Assembly: GCA_965242795.1 (NCBI GenBank)
Contig: OZ251505.1
Span: 2,108,001 to 2,172,000, forward strand
Direction: 5' to 3'
DNA length: 64,000 nucleotides
DNA from: Bin18 sp965242795
Lineage (GTDB): Bacteria; Desulfobacterota; Binatia; Bin18
Of this stretch, positions 24,184-32,408 are shown in pieces. Made by a program: the position numbers and the translations under genes. Below the pieces are notes generated by a model that had not been told where the DNA came from, did no database searches, and saw only the letters and a list, made by a program, of their open reading frames with translations. The stretch's first letter is position 1; each line of letters starts with the position of its first letter.

Positions 24184-27100
24184 ATGACATCGACAACCAC
24201 ACGCCTGACCGCCGCGGCTGAAACCTACTTCGCCGCGCTGCGCAGGGTGCGCGCATCAGGCGGCGCCACGGGGGAACGGTCACACTATACGGCGCTCGAC
24301 AACCTGCTCACCGCGGTCGGCGCCACGCTCAAGCCCAAGGTGTTCTGCGTGCCCGAGTTGGCCGATCAGGGTGCCGGCCATCCCGACTTCGGCTTGTACG
24401 CCGCCAAGCAGATCCAGCGGGGCCAACCGAAGCAGGGTCAAACGCCGGAACGCGGCGTGGTCGAAGTGAAGGGTGAGGATGACGATGCGTTCCTGACCGC
24501 GGCCGGGAAGCAGGTCAGCCGGTATTGGGCTCGTTATCGGCTGGTACTGGTCACGAATACGCGCGACTTCGTGCTCGTCGGCGAAGACCCGAACGGGAAG
24601 CCGGCCAAGCGCGAAACGTTCCGGCTGGCGGAGAGTGCGGAGGAGTTCGCCCAAGGGTTGGACACGCCGCGCGCCTTCGCCCGGAAGGTGGGCGCCGGGC
24701 TGGGGGAATATCTGAGCCGGGCATTGGCGCATCGCGCGGCCCTGACCGAGCCGAAAGACGTGGCGTGGCTACTCGCGTCGTATGCGCGCGACGCGCTGCA
24801 TCGGGTGGAAGCCTCAGGCGACGCCCCGTCGTTGAATGCAGTCCGATCTGCTCTGGAAGAGGCGCTCGGCATTCGGTTCGAGGGAGAACGCGGGGCGCGG
24901 TTCTTCCGTTCGACCTTGGTACAGACGCTCTTCTACGGCGTGTTCTCCGCGTGGGTGCTGTGGGCACGGTCCGGCAGTCCGAAGATTCCGCCTAACGTCC
25001 CACCTGGGAACGCGGGCGTCCCGCCCGCTTCCTTCAATTGGCGCGAAGCGATCTGGTATCTGCGCGCGCCGATCCTGCAAGCCTTATTTCAGCAAATCTC
25101 TGCCCCCAACCGCCTGCAACCGCTGGGTCTCGTCGAAGTCCTGGACTGGACCGCCGCAGCACTCGACCGCGTGGACCGCGCCACGTTTTTCACGCGCTTC
25201 AACGCGGGCGACGCCGTCCCCTACTTCTACGAACCGTTCCTGGAAGCCTTCGATCCCGACCTGCGCAAGGAACTCGGCGTCTGGTACACGCCGGCGGAAG
25301 TCGTCCGCTACATGGTCGCCCGCGTGGACAAGGCACTGAAAGCCGACCTCGGCATTGCGGACGGCTTGGCCGCGGACAACGTGTACGTCTTGGACCCGTG
25401 CTGTGGCACCGGGGCGTATCTGGCGGAAGTGTTGCGCCGGATTGCGGCCAATCTGCAAGGCAAAGGCTTGGGGGCGTTGGCCGGGGCCGCCGTCAAGCAA
25501 GCGGCGACCGAGCGGGTGTTCGGCTTCGAGATCATGCCGGCGCCGTTCGTGGTGGCCCATCTGCAAGTCGGCTTGACCCTGCAAGCGCTCGACGCCCCGC
25601 TCACGGACGCCCCAACCTCCTCTTCCTCCTTCGTCCCCTCTTCCTCTGGGAGAGGGCTAGGGAGAGGGTCCTCCGCCCCCGCCGACCGCCCCGGCATCTT
25701 CCTGACCAACGCCCTGACTGGCTGGGAACCGCGCACCACCAAACCGTTGCCGTTCCCCGAACTGGAGGAAGAACGCGACCGGGCGGAACGGGTGAAACAG
25801 GCCACGCCGATTCTGGTGATCCTGGGCAACCCGCCCTACAACGGCTTTGCGGGTGTGGCGGTGGACGAAGAACGGGAGTTATCCGAAGCCTACCGGACGA
25901 CGCAGCGAGTTCGGAAGCCGGAAGGGCAGGGGTTGAACGACCTGTACGTGCGGTTCTTCCGCATGGCGGAGCGGCGGATTGCGGAGAAGACGGGGCAGGG
26001 GGTGGTGTGTTTCATCTCGAACTACTCGTGGTTGGACGGGTTGTCGTTCACGGGTATGCGGGAACGCTACGTGGAAGCGTTCGACGCGGTGCGCATCGAC
26101 TGTCTGAACGGGGATAAATACAAGACGGGGAAGGTGGCGCCGGACGGGACGCCGGATCCGAGCATTTTCTCGACACCGGGCGATCCGGTGGGGATTCAGG
26201 TCGGCACCGCGGTGACAACGTTAGTGCGCAAGGGCCATCATGCGCCCGCGGAGGCCATCGGCTTCCGGCATCTGTGGGGGCAAACGAAGCGGGAGGAATT
26301 ACTCGAGACGGCAGAGGCGGAACTGCCCGCGCTCTATGAGGGTATCAAGCCCCTCTTACCGCTGGGGCTGCCATTCTCGCCTACAGCGGTCAGCGAAGAG
26401 TGGTTCGCGTGGCCGGCGTTACCGGAGTTGTTCCCGGTGTCGTTTCCGGGCGTGAAGACTAGCCGCGATGGGTTCCTGGTCGATGTTGATCTTGTCCGAC
26501 TCAAAGCCCGGGTCGCCAAGTACTTCGACAAGTCACTGAGTCACGAAGAAATCGCACGACGGTATCCGAGCGTGATGAAGACCACGGCACGGTTCGACGC
26601 CCGCGCCGTGCGGGAGACCCTGCTTGCGCGGGGTGGCCCGGACGAAGCCGGGTTCATTCGCTTCGCCTACCGCCCGTTCGACCATCGGTGGGTATATTGG
26701 GAAGCGGGGACGAAACTGCTGGACGAGAAGCGTGCGGATTATCGCCCACATGTCTTCGCCGGGAATTTGTGGCTTTCATTCAACAAACGGCCTCAGAAGG
26801 GCGCGGCTGAACCACGAGCTTGTGTGACCGATCATCTCGGTTGTCATGATTTGATAGGGAACGCCACTTGTTTCTTCTCCGTTTACCTCCGCAACGACGG
26901 GAGCATTGAAAACAACGCTATCGACACCCGCCGCCCCAATCTCTCCCAGGCGGCACACCGTTATCTCAGACGTATCAACGCCGGCGTTGAAGACCTGTTC
27001 TATCACGTCCTCGCCGTGCTGCACGATCCAACTTACCGCGCAGCCAACGCCGGGGCGTTACGCATGGAATGGCCGCGCATCCCGTTACCCGGCTGGCCTG

Positions 27101-27633
27101 ACGGTGACGCCGCGGAGAGCCTCGCCGAATCGGCGGCCCGCGGCCGCGAACTCGCCCAACTGCTCGATCCCGACACCCCTGTCCCCGGCGTCACCCAAGG
27201 CACGCTCCACCCGGAAATCGCCGCCATCGCCGTGCCCGCCACGACCGACGGGCGCAACATGACCGGCGACGACTTCGCCCTGACCGCGGGCTGGGGCCAT
27301 TACGGAAGCGGCGACGCAGTCATGCCCGGCCAAGGCCACATCGAAGAACGCGCTTTTACCCCGGACGAACAAGCCACCTTCGGAGGGGCGACCGGCCGGT
27401 CGCCCCTACAAAGCCCCACCACGTTCGACGTGTACCTGAACGGGCGTGCCTACTGGCGCAACGTGCCGGCGGCGGTGTGGCGCTACAAACTCGGCGGCTA
27501 CCAAGTCCTGAAGAAGTGGCTGTCGTACCGCGAACAGAGCATCCTCGCCCGTCCCCTGACGCCGGCGGAAGTGCAACACTTCACCGACACGGCCCGCCGC
27601 ATCGCCGCGATCCTGACGCTGACCGACACATGA
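24184..27633 (+). CDS. Type ISP/IIG single-chain restriction-modification enzyme
   Basis: A 1149-residue fusion. The N-terminus holds a Mrr-like nuclease signature: His66-Pro-Asp68-Phe, then Glu94-Val-Lys96 (a PD-ExK motif). After a helical coupler (YEPFLEAFDPDLRKELGVWY, with TPAEVVRYMV) comes the adenine methyltransferase: Asp404 in LDPCCGTGAYL and Asn549-Pro-Pro-Tyr552. The remainder is target recognition and ends in YQVLKKWLSYREQ. Three segments look foreign and are in frame: a half palindrome at 25006-25028 (GNAGVPPAS), a CTCTGGGAGAGGGCTAGG-type repeat near 25617-25675 (SSSGRGLGRGS), and a perfect 22-bp palindrome at 27385-27406. No helicase block was found. No RBS was located. The enzyme may still be active, since the insertions fall between domains. 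Confidence 0.85.
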   Translation: MTSTTTRLTAAAETYFAALRRVRASGGATGERSHYTALDNLLTAVGATLKPKVFCVPELADQGAGHPDFGLYAAKQIQRGQPKQGQTPERGVVEVKGEDDDAFLTAAGKQVSRYWARYRLVLVTNTRDFVLVGEDPNGKPAKRETFRLAESAEEFAQGLDTPRAFARKVGAGLGEYLSRALAHRAALTEPKDVAWLLASYARDALHRVEASGDAPSLNAVRSALEEALGIRFEGERGARFFRSTLVQTLFYGVFSAWVLWARSGSPKIPPNVPPGNAGVPPASFNWREAIWYLRAPILQALFQQISAPNRLQPLGLVEVLDWTAAALDRVDRATFFTRFNAGDAVPYFYEPFLEAFDPDLRKELGVWYTPAEVVRYMVARVDKALKADLGIADGLAADNVYVLDPCCGTGAYLAEVLRRIAANLQGKGLGALAGAAVKQAATERVFGFEIMPAPFVVAHLQVGLTLQALDAPLTDAPTSSSSFVPSSSGRGLGRGSSAPADRPGIFLTNALTGWEPRTTKPLPFPELEEERDRAERVKQATPILVILGNPPYNGFAGVAVDEERELSEAYRTTQRVRKPEGQGLNDLYVRFFRMAERRIAEKTGQGVVCFISNYSWLDGLSFTGMRERYVEAFDAVRIDCLNGDKYKTGKVAPDGTPDPSIFSTPGDPVGIQVGTAVTTLVRKGHHAPAEAIGFRHLWGQTKREELLETAEAELPALYEGIKPLLPLGLPFSPTAVSEEWFAWPALPELFPVSFPGVKTSRDGFLVDVDLVRLKARVAKYFDKSLSHEEIARRYPSVMKTTARFDARAVRETLLARGGPDEAGFIRFAYRPFDHRWVYWEAGTKLLDEKRADYRPHVFAGNLWLSFNKRPQKGAAEPRACVTDHLGCHDLIGNATCFFSVYLRNDGSIENNAIDTRRPNLSQAAHRYLRRINAGVEDLFYHVLAVLHDPTYRAANAGALRMEWPRIPLPGWPDGDAAESLAESAARGRELAQLLDPDTPVPGVTQGTLHPEIAAIAVPATTDGRNMTGDDFALTAGWGHYGSGDAVMPGQGHIEERAFTPDEQATFGGATGRSPLQSPTTFDVYLNGRAYWRNVPAAVWRYKLGGYQVLKKWLSYREQSILARPLTPAEVQHFTDTARRIAAILTLTDT
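25006..25028. repeat. Half copy of the GC palindromic element in the type ISP gene
   Basis: All 23 bases match the reverse complement of one half of the element at 412-470. Coding frame kept; contributes residues NAGVPPAS. Confidence 0.85.
25617..25675. repeat. CCCTCTTCC / GGAGAGGGCTAGGG repeat inside a gene
   Basis: Copy of the common intergenic repeat inserted in the type ISP gene between methyltransferase motifs; it encodes SSSSFVPSSSGRGLGRGS. Confidence 0.75.
27385..27406. repeat. Perfect 22-bp palindrome in the type ISP gene
   Basis: GGGGCGACCGG followed by its exact complement CCGGTCGCCCC, then TACA. In style it belongs to the same group as the hairpins at 920-946 and about 47714. Encodes GATGRSPLQ. 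Confidence 0.8.
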
Positions 27634-27641
27634 GGGGTTCC

Positions 27642-27746
27642 CGTAGGTTGGATTAGCGAAGCGTAATCCAACAGGGGTAGGGTTATCGCAATCTGACGCC
27701 CGCGCTGAGGATGTCGGATTACGCCTCCGGCTAATCCGACCTACGG
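27642..27746. repeat. GTAGGTYGGATTAGC repeats, copies 4 (direct) and 5 (inverted)
   Basis: Copy 4 (27642-27673) starts 9 bases after the type ISP stop codon; copy 5 (27712-27746) is inverted and lies 12 bases before the end of the TcmP gene. The inverted pair could act as a transcription end for both converging genes. Confidence 0.85.
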
Positions 27747-27757
27747 GTCTGGCAACG

Positions 27758-28615
27758 TCAAAACTCGAGCGTAAGCTGTTCTGTGGGCTCAGATCGATTA
27801 GTGGCGAACTTATAGGCCCGGGCCATCAATTTGGGAGCTTCGGGATGATCGGATGCATGTATCATATAGTACATGATGCGCTCACTTCCCTTTCGCTCGT
27901 AAATGGGCCAGGGATAGACGTAGGAATAACGGAGTTCATTCCGAAAACGTTCGGTAAACGTATCGGCAATTTCATGGTTTCTCATTTTTCGTAGATGCCC
28001 CCAGTCGTCGTTACCCCACCACCGCGTCATTCTGGGTCCCGTATCATTCAACGCTGTGATAGATCGAGCAAGCCAGCCAGTAGGAACGAAATAGAATACT
28101 TCGATCTTTCTTTTTGATTTACGCTCGGCGATTTTCTGAACAGTCGCCCAATCGCACTCGAACGTCCTTTGATCGAGCAAGCAGAAAGTAGCAGTTCTCT
28201 CGTTGATTTTATCTGAGTCGAGCACCTTATCAACATATCTATTGAAATCGGCTTGGACGATCTCGATGGTTCGACCGCTTGTCTCCGGTTGAGCTTCGTA
28301 TAACATCTTGAGAGCCGCGACTTGACGAGGATAGGCATCGCAGAGGAAAAAATGTCGCATCCACCGAGGCTCGCTTTCAAGGACCAGCTTTGCCGCCCAA
28401 CTATGAGTCTGATCCACTCTTTGAGGACCAGCGAAACCGTCGATATAGACACCATGTTTGGTGATAAGAACAAAATAGTACAGATAACGACTAATCAGTT
28501 TTGCTTTGTGCTCGGTCCACAACGCTTGCTGGAGACGTGCAAATCGGTGCCGCGGGGCTAAATTCTCCGAATCTTTCGGGAGATCGAACAACTCGATCTG
28601 GTCTTCGAGGGACAT
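27758..28615 (-). CDS. tcmP: Three-Cys-motif partner protein (TcmP)
   Basis: About 285 residues from MSLEDQIELFDLPKD; an ATG at 28663 would add 16 residues. It has the look of TcmP proteins: a helical start (HKAKLISRYLYYFVLITKHG), then VYIDGFAGPQRVD (a motif reminiscent of a Rossmann-like methyltransferase motif), FFLCDAYPRQVAALK, and TFCLLDQRTFECDWATV. TcmP genes are known to sit beside genes of the three-Cys-motif (Gp37/Gp68, DUF5131) family, as here. The biochemical role is not established. The gene has lower G+C than its neighbours, suggesting transfer. It lies between two repeat copies and its partner, and follows the partner gene after 16 bases (or overlaps it from the upstream start). 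Confidence 0.8.
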   Translation of the reverse strand: MSLEDQIELFDLPKDSENLAPRHRFARLQQALWTEHKAKLISRYLYYFVLITKHGVYIDGFAGPQRVDQTHSWAAKLVLESEPRWMRHFFLCDAYPRQVAALKMLYEAQPETSGRTIEIVQADFNRYVDKVLDSDKINERTATFCLLDQRTFECDWATVQKIAERKSKRKIEVFYFVPTGWLARSITALNDTGPRMTRWWGNDDWGHLRKMRNHEIADTFTERFRNELRYSYVYPWPIYERKGSERIMYYMIHASDHPEAPKLMARAYKFATNRSEPTEQLTLEF

Positions 28616-28631
28616 AAGCGAAATAACTCTC

Positions 28632-29405
28632 TCATATCGCCCTTTGTAGGCTGGGCGCGGCATGCTCTGGCCGCAATATCTTCCTCACCGGAGGCATCTC
28701 GTCCCACGTGCGCCCATCAAGCGTCCGGCCTGTTTGCTTCTTGTGTATCCCGCCCCACTGTTTGAAAAAAAACGGGACGTCTGCCCGCTGGCAACGGTCC
28801 CGGATGTCGAGGACCCACTCGCGCCGCATCGGTCGTGCCTGTGGGCCGCTTTCCCCACCAACAATGACCCAGGCGATGCCCGTGAGGTCCAGGTTGTCGA
28901 TGGGACCGAGCAGGGGCTCGATAGACAGAATCCTCGTAGAGATGGATGTCTGCTGCAGATGCCGAATCCGGGCAGATGCCGTTTCGTCCTCAACGGACAC
29001 GCCACACCAGATATGCCGAGGGACCGGGCAGGTTCCATATCGACGTCGGATATACCGCCGCAGCACCGTGCTGCGTTTGGTCAGGACTTGGAACACATGC
29101 CGGTCTGCCGTTTCCATCGTGTCGAACACGCGGTCGATGAATTCCATAGGAATACGCTTGTGGAACAGATCGCTCATGGAATTCACGAAAATCATACGCG
29201 GTCGTTTCCACACCAGCGGCTGGGAGAGGCGTTCAGGACGGAGTGTGACATCGAATCCCTGCGCGAACGGATGACCGGGCACCCCACGGAAGCGTTCGGC
29301 GAACCGTTCGGCGTAACAATGGTCGCAGCCCCGCGTGATCTTGGTGCAGCCCGTCACTGGGTTCCATGTGGCGTCCGTCCACTCAATCTGGGATTTGTCG
29401 CTCAT
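28632..29405 (-). CDS. Three-Cys-motif (DUF5131, phage Gp37/Gp68-like) protein
   Basis: A 257-residue protein starting MSDKSQIEWTDATWNPVTGC. The motif Cys20-x6-Cys27-x2-Cys30-Tyr defines the family; the rest includes IFVNSMSDLFHKRIP, FQVLTKRS, WCGVSVED, ILSIEPLLGP and VGGESGPQARP, all conserved in Gp37/Gp68 proteins. The cluster and barrel-like sequence suggest a radical-SAM-like enzyme, but the function is not proven. AGGAAA eight bases upstream supports the ATG at 29405; 29414 is also possible. The TcmP partner follows directly. Confidence 0.85.
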   Translation of the reverse strand: MSDKSQIEWTDATWNPVTGCTKITRGCDHCYAERFAERFRGVPGHPFAQGFDVTLRPERLSQPLVWKRPRMIFVNSMSDLFHKRIPMEFIDRVFDTMETADRHVFQVLTKRSTVLRRYIRRRYGTCPVPRHIWCGVSVEDETASARIRHLQQTSISTRILSIEPLLGPIDNLDLTGIAWVIVGGESGPQARPMRREWVLDIRDRCQRADVPFFFKQWGGIHKKQTGRTLDGRTWDEMPPVRKILRPEHAAPSLQRAI

Positions 29406-29541
29406 GGGCATCATTTCCTATCTGAGGTGTTCGGTTCAGACTACCTGAACCGCTCTATGTTTCTAAGGTGCCCAATTATTAGGCGAATATAAAGCGAAAA
29501 TCAAGAAGCCCCCGATATGCAAGCCCGTCGTCCGGAGGCTA

Positions 29542-30435
29542 TTACCGTGCCAGGGCCGCGGCCCGCTCGGCCATTTCTTGCCACTGCTCGCGGTGCAGAG
29601 TGTGGCCCATGCGGGGGTCGAGCCAGAGGCGGGCGCCGGGGATTCGCTCGACAATCGATCGGCCGTGATCGCCCGAGAAGCAGGGGTCCCGTTCGCCGTG
29701 GATGACGAGCGTGGGGCAACGGATGTCGGTCTGCGCCTCCCACAAACCCTCGGTCTTGAGGACGGCCAGCATCTGCCGAACCACGCCAGCGGGCCGGTAC
29801 GCCCGGTCGTAGGCGAACGTCACGCGCTGCCTGACCCATTCCTCCTCGAACGGATAGCCGTCGCCCCACAGCCAACGCCACAACGCGGTGTTGTAGGGAA
29901 CGGCGCCCTGCCGGTCGCGCCGGCGGCACAGGTCGAGGAGCTTGTCGGTCACCGCGGGGTCGAATTGGGGGCCGGCGTCTCCGGGCAGGGCGCCGCTGCC
30001 GCTCATGACGACATGCATGGACGTAACCCGCTCGGGGTGGCGGACGGCCAGCCAGCGCACGATGTAGCCCCCCATGGACGCGCCCATGACGTTGGCCTGC
30101 CGAATGCCCAGCGCGTCCAGCACCGCGGCCACGTCGTCGGCCATGTCCGGCAGGGTGTAGGGGGCGGATACGTCCCGGCCCGCGCGCAGCTCGGCCAACG
30201 TGGCGGCCATGTCCACCTCGGGCAGCGCCGCGGTCGGCACGGACAGGCCCATGTCGCGGTTGTCGAGCCGAATGACGCGGAAGCCCGCCGCGGCGAAGAG
30301 CGCGCATTGCTCCTCGGGGTATTCGACGGACCCGATCTGCTCGCCGAGGCCGGCGACCAGGACGAGCGGGCGTCCGTCCGTGCGGCCGCCGTCCTCATAA
30401 TTGATGGTGAACCCGTCGCGTTCGATGCTCGTCAT
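29542..30435 (-). CDS. Alpha/beta hydrolase (RdmC/AknP-like)
   Basis: A 297-residue serine hydrolase with the full triad: nucleophile Ser120 in VMGASMGGYIV, an acid in HGERDPCFSGDHG, and a His in MGHTLHREQW. The early segment DNRDMGLSVPTA resembles the RdmC-type methyl esterases. A cap region rich in aromatic residues (RWLWGDGYPFEEEWV) follows the nucleophile. It probably cleaves an ester or lactone in the cytoplasm; no signal peptide. It follows the enolase-superfamily gene after 84 bases and the GST gene further upstream, so it may complete a small catabolic operon. Confidence 0.85.
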   Translation of the reverse strand: MTSIERDGFTINYEDGGRTDGRPLVLVAGLGEQIGSVEYPEEQCALFAAAGFRVIRLDNRDMGLSVPTAALPEVDMAATLAELRAGRDVSAPYTLPDMADDVAAVLDALGIRQANVMGASMGGYIVRWLAVRHPERVTSMHVVMSGSGALPGDAGPQFDPAVTDKLLDLCRRRDRQGAVPYNTALWRWLWGDGYPFEEEWVRQRVTFAYDRAYRPAGVVRQMLAVLKTEGLWEAQTDIRCPTLVIHGERDPCFSGDHGRSIVERIPGARLWLDPRMGHTLHREQWQEMAERAAALAR

Positions 30436-30519
30436 GACGCCTCCCTCCGTTGGTTGTGTTCCGTGTCTTTTCGGAAGTGTCTGCGGACTTCCTTTCGAGA
30501 CTGTTTGCCGTTTCCGCTA

Positions 30520-31611
30520 CTAGGCCAGATACCGCGCGACGGCGTCCTCGTTCCAAGCGACGCCGGTGCCCGGGTCCGCGGACGGGAGGGCGTGCCCATC
30601 TTCGATTCGAACCGGTTGTTGGAGAATGGGCTCGGCCCAGTCCACGTATTCCAGCCAGTGGCGGGTAGGGGTGACGGCCAGGACGTGCGCGCTGATTTCG
30701 GGGTAGAGGTGGGAGGACAGCGGGATGCCGGGCGGCTCGGCCAGAGCCGCGGCGCGCAACCAACCCGAGACGCCACCGATGCGGTCGATGTCCGGCATGA
30801 GGAAATCCCCGGCTCCCGCGGCGATCGCCTCGGCCATGTCGTGCGGCCCCCAGAAGTTCTCGCCGAGCTGGATGGGTGTGCGGCTCGCGCTGCGGATGCG
30901 GGCGTAACCGGCGTAATCGTCCGCGCGCGTGGGTTCTTCGATCCAGGCCAACCCCTCGCCGTCCAGGGCATGGGCGCGGGCGATCGCCTCGGGCACGGAC
31001 AACGCCTGATTGTAGTCCGACATCAGCACGACGTCGTCGGCGAGGGCGTTGCGGACGGCCCGCACGACCGCGGCGTCTGCTGGGCCGTCGGCATAGCCGA
31101 GCCGGACTTTGACGGCGCGAAAGCCGGCGTCCACCAATTCGGCGGCCTCGGCGCGGACGCGGTCGACGTCCATGATGCCCAGGCCGTTGCTGTTGTAGGC
31201 CGGGATGGGGCGGACGGTCCCGCCGAGCAGGCGAACCAAGGGCTGGCCGGCCGCCTTGGCGCACGCATCCCAGGCCGCCATGTCGATGCCGGCCGCGGCC
31301 ACAGCGGTGAAGCCCTGCGGGCCGGGCAGGCGAAAGGCGCGTTGCAGTTTTTCTTCGAGGGCGAGCGGGGCGGCCGTCTCGCCGGCGATGAGTTCGTTCA
31401 GGTTGTCGAGCAGCGAGACGACGGGCGCGAGCGCGAACGCGGCGTAGCAGAAGACGTAGGCGCAGCCGGTCACGCCTTCTTCGGTTTCGAGATCGACCAG
31501 CACCAGCGGAGCCTTGGCGATCGCCCCGGCTCCGGTCTGGAGCGGACGGGCCATCGGCGGCATGACCGCCCGGGCGCGCAGTCCTCGCACGGTCAACGGA
31601 GCGGTGAGCAT
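30520..31611 (-). CDS. Mandelate racemase/muconate lactonizing-type enolase superfamily enzyme
   Basis: A 363-residue enzyme. An N-terminal capping domain (LTVRGLRARAVMPPMARPL) precedes the modified TIM barrel. Catalytic elements are AVKVRLGY (Lys-x-Arg in place of the Lys-x-Lys of mandelate racemase), the metal-binding series LMSDYNQALS, WIEEPTRADD and GENFWGPHD, and a general-base His in SSHLYPE. That set points to proton abstraction alpha to a carboxylate: dehydration, racemisation or cycloisomerisation of an acid substrate that is not identified. A strong AAGGAGG just upstream fixes the ATG at 31611. Lies 23 bases after the GST gene. Confidence 0.85.
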   Translation of the reverse strand: MLTAPLTVRGLRARAVMPPMARPLQTGAGAIAKAPLVLVDLETEEGVTGCAYVFCYAAFALAPVVSLLDNLNELIAGETAAPLALEEKLQRAFRLPGPQGFTAVAAAGIDMAAWDACAKAAGQPLVRLLGGTVRPIPAYNSNGLGIMDVDRVRAEAAELVDAGFRAVKVRLGYADGPADAAVVRAVRNALADDVVLMSDYNQALSVPEAIARAHALDGEGLAWIEEPTRADDYAGYARIRSASRTPIQLGENFWGPHDMAEAIAAGAGDFLMPDIDRIGGVSGWLRAAALAEPPGIPLSSHLYPEISAHVLAVTPTRHWLEYVDWAEPILQQPVRIEDGHALPSADPGTGVAWNEDAVARYLA

Positions 31612-31634
31612 GGTTCCTCCTTCGGAGTGGACGG

Positions 31635-32213
31635 CTAGGCCGAGGCGCTGGGCCGCGCCTTCATCGCCGCGTACCAGCGGGCCAGTTCCGTCCAGGCCGG
31701 GTCGAGGCTGAACGTGCCGCGATGGTGGGCGGTCTCCAGGCCGATGAACAACATGATGTCGGCGATCGAGAAATCGCCGGCCAGCCATGCGTTTCCCACG
31801 AGCCCCTGATTCACCAGCGGCAGCCGGTGCTGAAGGATCTTGCGCGCCTGCTCGGACACCTCGCCTTTGGACAGCACCATGCGCGAGGCCGGCAGATAGA
31901 CCCCGATCTCGCAGCGCCGCTCCCACGAGCGGACCAAGGCGCGGGTCACGGGGTCGGCGCCGATCAGCCGCGGCGCAGGGTGCATCTCTTCCAGATACTC
32001 CATGATCGGCAGACTCTCGATCAGCACCGTCCCGTCGTCCAGGACCAGGATCGGCACGCCCGCGAACGGGTTCAGGGCGCGGAAGTCTGGCGTCTTCTGT
32101 TCGCCGGCGTACAGGTCGAGTTCCTTCGTTGGGACGTCCAGCCCCTTTTCCGCCAGAAAGATGCGCAGTTTGCGCGGGTTGGGGGCGCGCTTCTTGTCGA
32201 GGTACAGCAGCAT
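31635..32213 (-). CDS. Glutathione S-transferase
   Basis: A 192-residue GST. The thioredoxin-like N-terminal domain has KRAPNPRKLRIFLAEKGLDV, the cis-proline motif FAGVPILVLDDGT and the glutathione-binding LIESLPIMEYLEE. The C-terminal helical domain contains LVGNAWLAGDFSIADIMLF, the N-capping box of the family. It would conjugate glutathione to electrophiles or use it as cofactor; the partner enzymes suggest a role in degrading an aromatic or chlorinated acid, which is inference. GGGAGGATC precedes the ATG at 32213. Divergent from the ergothioneine cluster. Confidence 0.85.
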   Translation of the reverse strand: MLLYLDKKRAPNPRKLRIFLAEKGLDVPTKELDLYAGEQKTPDFRALNPFAGVPILVLDDGTVLIESLPIMEYLEEMHPAPRLIGADPVTRALVRSWERRCEIGVYLPASRMVLSKGEVSEQARKILQHRLPLVNQGLVGNAWLAGDFSIADIMLFIGLETAHHRGTFSLDPAWTELARWYAAMKARPSASA

Positions 32214-32313
32214 CGGATCCTCCCTGTGATTCACGTTCTCCGGGGACACGGCTCGCCAACCCCTTCCACATAGGGGACCCGTGTCGGCCTGACAACGCCG
32301 GCCGCGCGCAGAG

Positions 32314-32341
32314 TTGACACGCGCCGGGCGCCGACTACAAT
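32314..32341 (+). promoter_or_regulatory. Sigma70-type promoter for the ergothioneine cluster
   Basis: TTGACA (32314-32319), a 16-base spacer and TACAAT (32336-32341), one mismatch from the sigma70 consensus. Transcription would begin near 32348, giving a 60-base leader before the ATG at 32409. Purely sequence based. Confidence 0.6.
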
Positions 32342-32408
32342 CCGCCCGGCTTTGCCGTCCTGCAGGAGGCCGGAGCGGGGAGTCGGAAGAAGGGAAATCG
32401 GGCCGACG

